The translations under genes were made by a program, and so were the position numbers. This document shows positions 17,390 to 27,300 of a stretch of DNA of 64,000 nucleotides, one piece after another. The stretch's first letter is position 1, and every line of letters starts with the position of its first letter. This stretch comes from Microbacterium atlanticum (lineage in GTDB: Bacteria > Actinomycetota > Actinomycetes > Actinomycetales > Microbacteriaceae), in the NCBI RefSeq assembly GCF_015277815.1, contig NZ_CP063813.1, positions 1,426,001 through 1,490,000 on the forward strand, given 5' to 3'. Under the pieces are notes generated by a model. That model searched no databases and had not been told where the DNA came from. It was given only the letters and a program-made list of their open reading frames with translations.

Positions 17390-18730
17390 TCACCCGGCGG
17401 AGGCGACCGACTCGACCGACGACACCGGGGCGACGGCCATCGAGGAGAGCGCCGCATAGGCCAGCGTCGGCCCCGGACGCTCGTGCTGCGCCGCCGCTTC
17501 GGTGCGCAGCGTCTCGCGACCCGGCCAAGCGGGATCGGCGAGCTCGACGATGGCCTCGGCCAGCTCGTCCACCGTCGCGGTGTTGGGCGCCAGCGCGCGA
17601 CCCGCGCCGCTGCGCTCCACCGCAGCGGCGCCGGCGAACTGGTCGGTCGAGTACGGCAGCACCAGGAGGGGCACGCCGTTGCCCACCGCCTCGGTGACCG
17701 AATTGTTGCCGCCGTGCGTGACGGCGAGCGCAGCGGTGCCGAGCAGTCGCACCTGCGGGAGATACTCGCGGACCAGCCAGCCCTCCGGCAGCGCCCCGAG
17801 ATCCGCGGCGGGGGTGGCGCCGGTCGCGACGGCAGCGCGGAGGCCGGCGCGTCTGACGGCCGCGGCGACCCGCGCCAGCACGTCGCCCCGGACGGAAAGG
17901 AAGCTGCCGAAGCTCACGTAGACGAACGGCGCGTCGTCGCGGAGGAACTCGTCCACGGCGTCATCGGGCCGTTCGTCGCGCCGCGTCGAGCCGAGGAAGA
18001 CGTGCGGCGGCAGCATCCGTCCATCTCCCTCCGCCAGGAGTGCAGGGTAGTTGTAGAGGACCATGTCGCCGTGGAGCGCGAACGCATCGTCCACCGTCCG
18101 AGCGCTCGGATCGAGCTCGCGCGCGGCGGTGTTCCACTGCTGCGCGAAGCGATCGGACACCTCGAGACACAGCCGGCGCAACCCCGCCAGCGCGGTGGGG
18201 TCGGGATCGAAGGCCCGGGGCCACGCAGGCGGGTACCCGTACACCTCGCCCGGTGCCGGCAGCGCCGAAGGGTGGCCGAGCACGACGTCGCCGTAGTCGA
18301 TGCCCGCGACGTGCAGCGCCAGCCTGGCGCTGAAGGCGAGGTGGTCGACGAGGACGACGTCAGGCTGGACCCGATCGACGACGGCGAGGGTGGCTCGCGC
18401 GCGCTCCTCCGGCCGCCACATCAGATCGGTGAGACGCTCGCGCGCCTGGTACGCCAGGGTCGGCACCATGCCTTGTCGCGTCGCGGCGAAGAAGCCTTCG
18501 AGCGATGCCGCCTCGGCGGCATCCTGCTCCCGGGTGCGCATGACGCCGGCGTTGGCCCCGCGGCCGAGCGGCAGATCGATGCGTTCGAGGCCGAACGCCG
18601 TCACGATGGGCTCGGTAGCGGAGCCGGTCGCGACCACCACGCGCTCGCCGGCCTCGCGCCAGGCCGTCGCGAGCGTGGCAAGGGGCAGAAGGTGCGAGGC
18701 GAAATCCGGGCTGATGACCAGAAGCGTCAT
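17390..18730 (-). CDS. UGT/MGT-type glycosyltransferase (GT-B, family 1-like)
   Basis: 446 residues. The N-terminal half starts MTLLVISPDFASHLLPLATLATAWREAGERVVVATG, as in macrolide-type transferases with H14 in the position of the catalytic histidine. The C-terminal donor-binding signature is clear: VREYLPQVRLLGTAALAVTHGGNNSVTEAVGNGVPLLVLP. It would transfer a sugar from a nucleotide sugar to a small acceptor such as a carotenoid, lipid or antibiotic; the acceptor is unknown. Its start overlaps the stop of the upstream HEAT/GT4 gene by four bases, so the two are cotranslated and may act on one product. Confidence 0.83.
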   Translation of the reverse strand: MTLLVISPDFASHLLPLATLATAWREAGERVVVATGSATEPIVTAFGLERIDLPLGRGANAGVMRTREQDAAEAASLEGFFAATRQGMVPTLAYQARERLTDLMWRPEERARATLAVVDRVQPDVVLVDHLAFSARLALHVAGIDYGDVVLGHPSALPAPGEVYGYPPAWPRAFDPDPTALAGLRRLCLEVSDRFAQQWNTAARELDPSARTVDDAFALHGDMVLYNYPALLAEGDGRMLPPHVFLGSTRRDERPDDAVDEFLRDDAPFVYVSFGSFLSVRGDVLARVAAAVRRAGLRAAVATGATPAADLGALPEGWLVREYLPQVRLLGTAALAVTHGGNNSVTEAVGNGVPLLVLPYSTDQFAGAAAVERSGAGRALAPNTATVDELAEAIVELADPAWPGRETLRTEAAAQHERPGPTLAYAALSSMAVAPVSSVESVASAG

Positions 18731-20895
18731 GCGGGCAGCCTCGCCGACCGGGCGAACTCGGCCTCCTGCTCGACCACCGAGGAATAGATGGGTGCCAGGG
18801 TGGCGGCCATGGACTGGATCGTGAATCGCGTCACGACGACCTCCCGCGACCGCCGGGGCCGTTTCTCGTCGCCGTCCACGGCCCGGTCCAGTGCCGCCGC
18901 GACCGCATCGGCCAGCCGGCCGGTGTCCCACGTGGCGGTGAGGAAGCCGGTGTCGCCGTGGTCCACGTAGGTGGCCGGTCCGCCGCCGTCCGGGGCGACC
19001 ACCACGAGGCCGGTTGCCATCGCCTCGAGGACGGCGAGACCGAACTCCTCCTTGATGCTCGGGCACACGTACGCACCGCCCGGGGCGGCGAGCCCCGGCA
19101 CCCCGAACCTCGCCGCGGCCATCCACCGTGCGGCGATGTCGTTGGCGCGGTGACCCGCGAGGATCAGTCCTCGACGCGTCTGCTCGCCGGGCGGGACGAC
19201 CTTCGCGATGAGGTCGATCTGCTCCTGCTCGTCGCGCGACGGCCGGTCGAGATCGCCCCCGATGACGAGGAGGTTCGCGCGGTCGGCGAGCGACGATCCG
19301 GCCCACGCGTCGACGAGTGTCGCCACCCCTTTCACGCGATGGAGGCGTCCCACGGTGATCAGCAGCGGAAGGTCGCGGCGATCGTGCGGAAGGCCCTCGA
19401 GCAGCGCGGCGAGGACGCCGAGCGGCGTGCCGGCAGCGGGGCGATCGGCCGCCTGCGCCGCAGCGCGGGCCTCCGCTACGGCGCAGTCGATCACGTCGAG
19501 GTCGACGCCCTCCGCGACCACGGTGTGCCGCTCGCTCCGCGCCGTCATGTCGATGCCGATGAGCTCGCGCATCTCCTCGACGAGGTGCGGGCGCGGGAAG
19601 AAGACGGTGTGCGAGGAGGACGCCGCAAGCGTCTGGACCAGGCGGGTCCGGAACCAGAAGTGATCGCGGAGGTCGCTCTGCCCGAAACCCTCTCGCGTCA
19701 GCGCGCCGGCGTCCTCCAGCGACCGGATGACGCTATGCGGGTCGGGGGCGACGGTGAAGACCGTGGGAATGCCGAGCTCCCGTGCCACGTCCGCGGCAGC
19801 CAGACTGCCCACGTCGGCCATCCGCAGATGGATCACGTCGACCCCGCCGGCGGCGCGAAGGATACGGCGGATGCCGCGACGCGCCGCCACCCGATACGGC
19901 CAGGCGACCGCGGACGCGACCGGCTCGGCGGCGAGCGGGACGTGGCCGTAGACGTGACCCGACGTCGTCCCGGCCACCTGGAGCAGGTCCTCGGCGCTGT
20001 GGCGGAGCGGTCCGCGCGACAGCGTCAGCACCCGCTCGATGGGACCGGCGCCGCTGACCAGGGCGTCGCCCAGGCGCACCAGCAGGGTGGCGACGCCGCC
20101 ATTGTCACCGGCGCCGGCTGCCGACAGCGAGGGTTCGATGTCGGCGTGGAGGAACAGCTGTGCGACGGTGAGGCCTCGCGGAGCGCGGTGGGCGGCGGGG
20201 GGCGGGTCGAGGTCGATCAACGCCAGGCGGGCTGCGGCAGCCAGACGGCCTTCCCCGGCGACCAGCGCGCCCAGTTCTTCGTCGAGTCCCGCGCTGTCCA
20301 GGCGCTGACCGAGCGCTGCGATCGCGACCTCTCGGACCTGCTCGGACTCGGCCGAGTCCAGCGCCACCTCGCGGAGACGGCGTGTGGCGATGGGCTGGCG
20401 GATGAGACCGAGTGTCTCCACGAGGGCGGCACGGGATGAGGCATCCGTCATGCCGAGCAGCGCCGCCTCGATCGGAACCGCGAGCGTCTCGCCGGCCACG
20501 CCCGACCACTTCTCGATCGTGTGCTGCGCGAGCATCCCGGTGAAGCCGCCCGCCGCCACCATTCCCAGCAGCCGGGCGACCGCCTCCGCTCTCGGGAGGC
20601 TCTGGCCGAGGGCCCACGCCGCATGCTCGCGGATGAAGGCCCGGTGATCCGACAGCAGATCGACGAGCCGCCGCAGTGCCTCTTCGTCGTGCATCTCGGC
20701 AAGCGCGTGCACCGACGCGATCGCGGCGATGTCGTCGTTGCTCGCGATCGCCGCCAGCAGGACCCGCAGCGTGCGCACACTCGGGTCGCGGCCGGCTTCG
20801 AACGCCACGTCGTCGGCGGCGCGGAGTGCCTCGACGATCGTCGGTGCGTGGTGAACCTCATCCATCGCGGTCTGAACGCCCACGGTCAACCTCAC
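18727..20895 (-). CDS. HEAT-repeat protein fused to a GT4-family glycosyltransferase
   Basis: 722 residues. Residues about 1-240 are a series of helical HEAT/PBS-lyase-like repeats (HALAEMHDEEALRRLVDLLSD and REHAAWALGQSLPRAEAV among them). Residues about 245-710 are a GT-B glycosyltransferase of family 4: GGVATLLVRLGDAL at the acceptor loop, TVGRLHRVKGVATLVDAW, and the EEFGLAVLEAMATG E-x7-E donor motif followed by GGGPATYVDHGDTGFL. HEAT repeats normally bind proteins, so this may tether the transferase to a partner. Start choice is open: GTG 20895, GTG 20883 (TGAGG ahead of it) or ATG 20865. A TACGCT -10 candidate lies at 20927-20932. No signal peptide is present. Confidence 0.83.
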   Translation of the reverse strand: MRLTVGVQTAMDEVHHAPTIVEALRAADDVAFEAGRDPSVRTLRVLLAAIASNDDIAAIASVHALAEMHDEEALRRLVDLLSDHRAFIREHAAWALGQSLPRAEAVARLLGMVAAGGFTGMLAQHTIEKWSGVAGETLAVPIEAALLGMTDASSRAALVETLGLIRQPIATRRLREVALDSAESEQVREVAIAALGQRLDSAGLDEELGALVAGEGRLAAAARLALIDLDPPPAAHRAPRGLTVAQLFLHADIEPSLSAAGAGDNGGVATLLVRLGDALVSGAGPIERVLTLSRGPLRHSAEDLLQVAGTTSGHVYGHVPLAAEPVASAVAWPYRVAARRGIRRILRAAGGVDVIHLRMADVGSLAAADVARELGIPTVFTVAPDPHSVIRSLEDAGALTREGFGQSDLRDHFWFRTRLVQTLAASSSHTVFFPRPHLVEEMRELIGIDMTARSERHTVVAEGVDLDVIDCAVAEARAAAQAADRPAAGTPLGVLAALLEGLPHDRRDLPLLITVGRLHRVKGVATLVDAWAGSSLADRANLLVIGGDLDRPSRDEQEQIDLIAKVVPPGEQTRRGLILAGHRANDIAARWMAAARFGVPGLAAPGGAYVCPSIKEEFGLAVLEAMATGLVVVAPDGGGPATYVDHGDTGFLTATWDTGRLADAVAAALDRAVDGDEKRPRRSREVVVTRFTIQSMAATLAPIYSSVVEQEAEFARSARLPA

Positions 20896-20991
20896 TCACA
20901 ACGCAGGGCGAGTCTGCGCTGTCGAAAGCGTAAGCCGCCGCCGATGGGGGAGGGCGCGCTTGACAAAGGTTCGTATCGGTGCTGGTCCGGC

Positions 20992-21207
20992 TCACCCGAA
21001 CGCGTGTCGGCGAGGAGCGGGTGGCGGAGGAACCGGCTTCGCGGCGATGATCGCGTCGCGCGGGATGGTGACGATCCCCCGCTTGCCGTCGACGACGACG
21101 AACTGGGGGTCTGCGCGCAGGAGCTCGCCGAGCACGTCGGTGGCCTGTCCCGTCGGCAGGAGGTACCTCACGACGACGCGGCGGCCGGGCTCGGGGAGGC
21201 GGATCAT
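20992..21207 (-). CDS. small conserved-looking protein of unknown function
   Basis: 71 residues, starting 7 bases after the yaeQ stop and so in the same transcript. The sequence is mostly beta (VVVRYLLPTGQATDVLGELLRADPQFVVVDGKRGIVTIPRDAIIAAKPVPPPP). It resembles the SH3-like N-terminal domain that precedes acetyltransferases of the Rv0428c type, but here no acetyltransferase domain follows. No function can be given. Confidence 0.65.
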   Translation of the reverse strand: MIRLPEPGRRVVVRYLLPTGQATDVLGELLRADPQFVVVDGKRGIVTIPRDAIIAAKPVPPPPAPRRHAFG

Positions 21208-21214
21208 GAGGTGC

Positions 21215-21754
21215 TCAGACGATGCCCCGGGTGCGGATGTCCGACTCCAGGCTCGTGCCGCTGATGTCGAGGTAGATGCGGCGTTCCGTGATGGAGACCG
21301 TCATGGCGCTCCGCCGCTCGAGCTGGGCGGCCACGGCGTCGACGAACCCCGGGTCGAAGCTGTGCAGGCGGATGTCCTCGGCGCGGTGGATCCGCTTGCC
21401 AGCCCACAAGCCGGCCACCCGTGCGGGGTCGCGATGCGTGTACACCGCGACCCGCGACGCCTGCAGGCTGCCGGCGTGCAGGCGCGCGGCATCCGGAGCG
21501 CCGACCTCCACCCACGCGGTGAGGGCACCGGTGAGGTCGCGGGCGAGCACGGCCGGCTCGTCGGTGGCGGAGATGCCCTCGCTGAACGCGATGCCGTCCT
21601 CGTACTCGAGGCAGTACGCCAGCACGCGCGTGATCAGGAAGGCGTCGGTCTCGGACGGATGCCGCGCCACACGCACGGACAGATCCTCGTAGACGCCCCG
21701 GTCGATGTCGGCCAGCTGGATCGTGAAGGTGTACATCGTCGCGCCGGCTGCCAT
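21215..21754 (-). CDS. yaeQ: YaeQ-family protein
   Basis: 179 residues, the usual length. Diagnostic stretches are MAAGATMYTFTIQLADIDRGVYEDLSVRVARHPSET, YCLEYEDGIAFSEG and WVEVGAPDAARLH. YaeQ has a PD-(D/E)xK nuclease-like fold; a nuclease role has not been established and earlier links to RfaH-like complementation are weak. The ATG is preceded by TAGGCT and an 8-base gap with no ribosome site, so the mRNA is probably leaderless. A 71-residue gene follows in the operon. Confidence 0.88.
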   Translation of the reverse strand: MAAGATMYTFTIQLADIDRGVYEDLSVRVARHPSETDAFLITRVLAYCLEYEDGIAFSEGISATDEPAVLARDLTGALTAWVEVGAPDAARLHAGSLQASRVAVYTHRDPARVAGLWAGKRIHRAEDIRLHSFDPGFVDAVAAQLERRSAMTVSITERRIYLDISGTSLESDIRTRGIV

Positions 21755-21762
21755 AGCGATCG

Positions 21763-21768
21763 AGCCTA
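21763..21768 (-). promoter_or_regulatory. -10 hexamer for yaeQ, leaderless start
   Basis: TAGGCT on the minus strand ends 8 bases before the yaeQ ATG, placing the transcription start at or beside the start codon. Confidence 0.55.
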
Positions 21769-21848
21769 CGCGGTCGCGAACCCCGGGCCGGGCGCGTGCG
21801 GTCGCTGATGTTCTTCCAAGTTTTCCCGGCGCCTCGACGAAGATGCCT

Positions 21849-21854
21849 TAGGTT
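21849..21854 (+). promoter_or_regulatory. -10 hexamer for the MMPL gene, leaderless start
   Basis: TAGGTT ends 6 bases before the ATG at 21861, and no Shine-Dalgarno sequence is present between them. Confidence 0.55.
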
Positions 21855-21860
21855 GACTGC

Positions 21861-24131
21861 ATGGCTGGGGAGCTGACGGGAGTCCGGGGTGCGTCGCGAC
21901 GGCGACGCATCGCCGCGACGGCGGTGATCGTGGTGGTGTGGCTGGCGATCTTCCTCCTGGGAGGGCGCGCGTTCAGCCAGCTCAACGACCTCGGCACGAA
22001 CGACCGCGTGCAGTTCCTGCCGGCCAGCGCCGAATCCACCATGGTGCAGGAGCAGCAGTCCCGGTTCCGCGCGGAGGGCTTCTCGTACGCCGTGGCGGTC
22101 TTCAGCTTCGACGAGCCCCTCGATGAGCACGCCGCGCCGCTCATGGAGCGCTCCATCCAGCGCATGGAACCGATCGAGGGTGTCGACGTCTTCCGCGCGA
22201 CCCCCATCATCGTCTCGGACGACCGGCTCGCCGCCGAGCTGGTGATCCCGGTGGACGCCGCCGGAGAACTCGACGAAGCCGTCGCCGACCTGCGCGCGGG
22301 ACTGGCGCAGGCGGTGCCGGAGGCATCCGGGGTGTACATCACCGGCGGCGCCGGCTTCGCGGCCGACATCATCGCGGCGTTCTCCGGGATCGACGGCCTC
22401 TTGCTGCTCGTGGCGCTCGGCGCGGTGCTGATCATCCTGATCGTCGTCTACCGCTCGCCGCTGCTGCCGATCATCGTGCTCGCGACGAGTCTGTCCGCGC
22501 TGTGCGGCGCGGTGCTGGTGGTCGCCGGCCTCGCACGGTCGGGGGCGATCCTCCTCGCCGGCCAGACGCAGGGGATCCTCCTGATCCTCGTGGTCGGTGC
22601 CACGACCAACTACGCCCTCCTCTACATCTCCCGCTACACCGAGGCGCTCACCCGGCACGAGTCCCGATGGGATGCCACGTGGGATGCGCTGAGACGGTCA
22701 TGGCAGCCCATTCTCGCCTCGGGCCTGACGGTCATCGCCGCGCTGATGGTGCTGCTCGCCAGTCAGCTCGACTCCAACCGCACGCTCGGACCGATCGCCT
22801 CGATCGGCATCGTGTTCGCCCTCCTCGCGTCCTTCACCCTCCTCCCTGCGCTCCTGTACTGGGCCGGAAGGGCGGCGTTCTGGCCGCGGAAGCTCACCGC
22901 GCCGCCGCCCGATGCCACGGTCCTGGAGGCATCGGGAGTCTGGCCACGGCTGGCGCGGTTCATCCGGCGCAGACACCGGCTGGTGTGGGTGGCGACCTCC
23001 CTGGTGCTGGCCGTGATGGCGCTCGGCGTGACCCAGCTGAAGGCGGACGGCTCGCCCTCGAGCGAATACGTGACCGGGCAGTCGCAGGCGCGCGAGGGTC
23101 TGGCGGTGCTCGGCGAGCACTATCCCGCGGGCTCGGGGACCCCCGCTGTCGTGATCGTGGACGTCGAGCGCTCGCTCGACGCCGTCGCGGCCATGCTCGA
23201 GGTCGACGGCGTGGACCATGTGCGCATCGCGACCCTGGGGGGCCCCACGCCGGTGACGGCGGACGGCGTGCAGCCCTTCGCCGCCGGGTCGGGCATCGCG
23301 CTCGCGCCCCTCGTGCTGGACGGCCGGGTGCTCCTGGAGGCCACGCTGACGTCGGCCGCCGACACGCCCGCCGCAGAGGCGACGGTGAGGGAGCTGCGCG
23401 CCGCGCTGGACGACGTCGGGACCGACGTGCTGGTGGGAGGTCAGACGGCGATCGACGTCGACGCGAACGCCGCGGCGATCACCGACCGCACGCTCATCAT
23501 CCCCGCGATCTTCCTCGCGATCGCGCTCATTCTCGTGCTGCTGCTGCGATCGGTCGTCGCGCCCCTGATCGTCATCGGCAGCGTCGCGCTCTCGTTCGCC
23601 GCGGCGCTCGGCGTGTCCGCTCTCGTCTTCAACACGGTGTTCGGATTCTCGGGCGCCGACCCCACCGTGCCGCTGTTCGCGTTCGTCTTCCTCATCGCGC
23701 TCGGCGTGGACTACAACATCTTCCTGATGACACGCGCGCGCGAAGAGACGCTGCACCACGGGCCGCGAGAGGGCGTCCTGCGCGCACTTGTCGTGACCGG
23801 GGGCGTGATCACGTCCGCCGGAATCGTGCTGGCGGCGACCTTCGCAGCGCTCGGCGTGCTGCCGCTGCTGTTCCTCGCCCAGATCGCGTTCATCGTGGCC
23901 TTCGGCGTGCTGCTGGACACGTTCGTGGTGCGCACGCTCCTCGTCCCGGCGCTGGTGTACGACCTCGACCACCGCGCGTGGTGGCCCAGCCGGCTGGGCC
24001 GTGCCCGCCCGGCGCGGCCGGAGAGCCTGGATGCCTCGACCGGCGGTGCGGGCTCGGGCGAGCCGGCCGCCGGGGAAGCGCTGCCGTCCGGCGAGGCCAT
24101 GCGCGCGGACGGCGACGCCGCGCGCGTCTGA
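21861..24131 (+). CDS. MMPL/RND-superfamily transporter
   Basis: 756 residues in the two-half layout of MMPL proteins. Each half has one helix, an extracytoplasmic domain and a five-helix bundle. The first helix is at about residues 20-37. The membrane bundle of half one contains GQTQGILLILVVGATTNYALL, and that of half two contains FLIALGVDYNIFLMTRAREE; these hold the Asp/Tyr proton-relay positions of the family. Such proteins export lipids or hydrophobic compounds by proton antiport. The C-terminal 40 residues are low complexity (Gly, Ser, Ala, Glu). It is monocistronic and divergent from yaeQ. The substrate is unknown. Confidence 0.9.
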   Translation: MAGELTGVRGASRRRRIAATAVIVVVWLAIFLLGGRAFSQLNDLGTNDRVQFLPASAESTMVQEQQSRFRAEGFSYAVAVFSFDEPLDEHAAPLMERSIQRMEPIEGVDVFRATPIIVSDDRLAAELVIPVDAAGELDEAVADLRAGLAQAVPEASGVYITGGAGFAADIIAAFSGIDGLLLLVALGAVLIILIVVYRSPLLPIIVLATSLSALCGAVLVVAGLARSGAILLAGQTQGILLILVVGATTNYALLYISRYTEALTRHESRWDATWDALRRSWQPILASGLTVIAALMVLLASQLDSNRTLGPIASIGIVFALLASFTLLPALLYWAGRAAFWPRKLTAPPPDATVLEASGVWPRLARFIRRRHRLVWVATSLVLAVMALGVTQLKADGSPSSEYVTGQSQAREGLAVLGEHYPAGSGTPAVVIVDVERSLDAVAAMLEVDGVDHVRIATLGGPTPVTADGVQPFAAGSGIALAPLVLDGRVLLEATLTSAADTPAAEATVRELRAALDDVGTDVLVGGQTAIDVDANAAAITDRTLIIPAIFLAIALILVLLLRSVVAPLIVIGSVALSFAAALGVSALVFNTVFGFSGADPTVPLFAFVFLIALGVDYNIFLMTRAREETLHHGPREGVLRALVVTGGVITSAGIVLAATFAALGVLPLLFLAQIAFIVAFGVLLDTFVVRTLLVPALVYDLDHRAWWPSRLGRARPARPESLDASTGGAGSGEPAAGEALPSGEAMRADGDAARV

Positions 24132-24367
24132 GATCACGTCGCCACCGCTCTAGCGGATCGGAATCTTGGGCTTTCCTTTAGGCTGCCTCAGCAATTCATC
24201 AGGCCGAATCATTCCTGCAGATCACCTCGAAAAATCCTTGCCGTTGGCTGGGTGATGGAGTAGACAGAGCCTGCAGTCGTTCTTGCCCGACGTCTGCGCG
24301 GCCGGCTCAGGGGATCCGGCGCATCATTTGGGGATATGGGTGGCGACGCCCGTAGGAGGCATTTGCC

Positions 24368-27300
24368 GTGGACGCAAGAACATCTACACGCACGCGGATC
24401 GAACCGGGTTTGTCAGCGGCAACGCTGCAGATCGCGGCCGCAGTCACAGCGATCATGGCTTTGGTCGTGACGCTGCTGTTGGCACCACCACCGCCGACAG
24501 CGAGAGCCATAACCGACGAGGATCCCTCGTTCGTGCTGACGCAGAACGACTTGGAGTTCATCCTCCGTCAGATCCAGATCTCCGAGGCGCACGCGGCGGA
24601 CGAGCTGAACCCGTCCAACTACGAGCTGTACTGCCCCGCGCAGGGCACCGCGGCTCAGAACTGCGTGCCCGACATCATGCGGCCCGCGGGCGTACGCACC
24701 GTCGACGGCAGCTACAACAACCTCGTCGCAGGTCGCGGCGGGTACGGCTCCTCCGACAACGCGTTCCCCCGGCTGCTGCCGGAGCTGTGGCGGCAGGCTG
24801 AGCCGGAAGCGCTCGACCTCGGATTCGACGCCAACACCCCCGAGCAGATGGCTGCGTGTGGCGGGACGGGCAACACCTGCTACTCGCAGACGGATGGCAA
24901 CGTCTACGACTCCCACCCGCGTGAGATCAGCAACCTCATCGTCGACCAGACGACGAACAACCCGGCCATCGTGAACCAGGTAGAGGCGGGCACGGCCATC
25001 CCCGTCCCCGGCACCGACCGCGTCACGACCCCGAACACGGCGCCCGACGAAGAGCTGTCGGCGCCGTTCAACACGTTCATGGGCTTCTTCGGGCAGTTCT
25101 TCGACCACGGTCTCGACCTCGTCGACAAGGGCGGCAACGGCACGATGATCATCCCGCTCGCCGCGGATGACCCGCTGTACTGCCTGCCGACCGGCGTGCG
25201 TGCACAGGACGAGACCATCACGTGCAACCCGGACGCGAACTTCATCACCCTGTCGCGGGCGGACCGCCTGGAGGACGAGGCGGGCAACCCGACGAACCAG
25301 CACGCGAACCTCACCAGCCCGTTCATCGACCAGAACCAGACCTATGCCTCGCACCCCGCGCACCAGGTCTACCTGCGTCAGTACGAGCTCGTCGAGGGCG
25401 TTCCGCAGCCCACCGGTCGCCTGATCGAGGGTGTCAACGGCGGGATGTCGACGTGGGCCGACGTGAAGGCGCAGACCAATGAGATCCTCGGTCTGAACCT
25501 CACCGACGCCGACCTGCTGGATGTGCCGCAGATCGCGGTCGACCCGTACGGCAACTTCGTCCGGGGGGCGAACGGCTTCCCGATGTTCCTCCTCGTCAAC
25601 GAGGCGGGCGAGACCCAGTGGCTCGAGGGCCAGCCTGGCGGCGTCACGATCCCGGCCGGCTGGTCGAAGGTCGGCACCGGACACGCGTTCCTTGACGACA
25701 TCGCCCACGGATCGACTCCGGTCGTCGGCGAGAACGGTGAGCTGCTGCCCCGCTTCGACGAGAACGGCGAGCCGATCCTCGACGAGAACGGCGAGCCCGT
25801 CCTCACCGGGTACGACAACGCCACCCTCGACGCTCACTTCATGGCCGGCGACGGTCGCGTGAACGAGAACATCGGCCTGACCGCCGTGCACGCGGTGTTC
25901 CACGCGGAGCACAACCGCATGGTGGGGCAGATCCTCGATGTGCTCAACGGCGCGCGTCCCGAGCTCGAGGCGCAGGACTCCGACGAGCGCGGCGGCATCG
26001 CCGAGTTCGCAGCGGCGTTCCGCGGCGAGAACCACTCCTACGCGTCCGACCGTCCCGAGGACCAGCTGCCCGGCTACGTGCCGGCGGACAACCCGGCGGC
26101 CGCTCCGGTCGCGGGTCAGGCGGACGACTGGACGTTCCAGGAGCGTCTGTTCCAGGCGGCGAAGTTCGCGACCGAGATGCAGTACCAGCACCTCGTGTTC
26201 GAGGAGTTCGGTCGCAAGATCGCGCCGACCATCGACGCTGTCGTGTTCAACGAGAACAGCTACAACGCCGACATCAACGCGGCCATCACCGCCGAGTTCG
26301 CCCACGTCGTCTACCGGTTCGGGCACTCGATGATGACCGAGGAGATCGGCCGCGAGCCGCTGCTCGAGGGCGACTCGGGTGCGATCGCGCCGGACGGTGC
26401 GGGCGATGTGCCGCTGCTCACCGGGTTCTTGAACCCGGACGAGTTCGACCACAACGGCCAGCTCAGCCCGGAGGAAGCCGCAGGGACGCTGATCAACGGC
26501 ATGACGTCGCGGATCGGCAGCCAGATCGACGAGCACATCGTCGACGTCCTGCGTAACAACCTCCTGGGTCTGCCGCTCGACCTTGCCTCGCTGAACCTGC
26601 TCCGCGGCCGCGACGCCGGTGTTCCGTCGCTGCAGACCGCGCGTCAGACGTTCTTCCAGGCGACGGGCGACGACGACCTGCGTCCGTACACGAGCTGGAA
26701 CGACTTCGGGCTCAACACGAAGAACGGCAACAACTTCGGACGCGCCGGTGAGCGGGCGTCGCTGGTGAACTTCGTGGCTGCCTACGGCACCCACGAGACG
26801 ATCACCAACGCCACCACGCTGGAGGAGAAGCGCGCCGCCGCCGCTCTGCTGGTCAACGGTGCGCCGCTCGGTGAAGAGTTCGTGATCCGGTTCGCCGGGC
26901 CCGACCGCTTCCAGACGGCGCGCGTGATCGCGGAGCGTCACTTCCAGCCGGGAGTCCCCGTCGCCTACATCGCACCCGGGTACAACTTCCCGGACGCCCT
27001 CGCGGGCGGCGCGCTTGCGGCGGCCACGGGTGGCCCGATCCTGCTGGCGGGGCCGACGGACACCGGTGAGCTTCCGCTCGCCACGGTCTTGGCCCTCGCG
27101 CACCTCGAACCGCAGCGGATCGTCGTGCTCGGTGGCCCTGCGGCCGTCGGTCCGAACACCGTTGCCGCGCTCAACGACGTGTCCGCCACGGACGCTCCCG
27201 TCGAGCGGATCTCGGGTGCGGATCGCTTCGAGACGGCAGCCGAGATCGCGCGTCAGCTCGAGCCCGGCGGCCGGGTGTTCATCGCCAACGGCCTGAACTT

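Noticed and set aside
18958..20439. 493-residue plus-strand open frame opposite the HEAT/GT4 gene
   Set aside because: Composition typical of an antisense frame; the minus strand has clear GT4 motifs.
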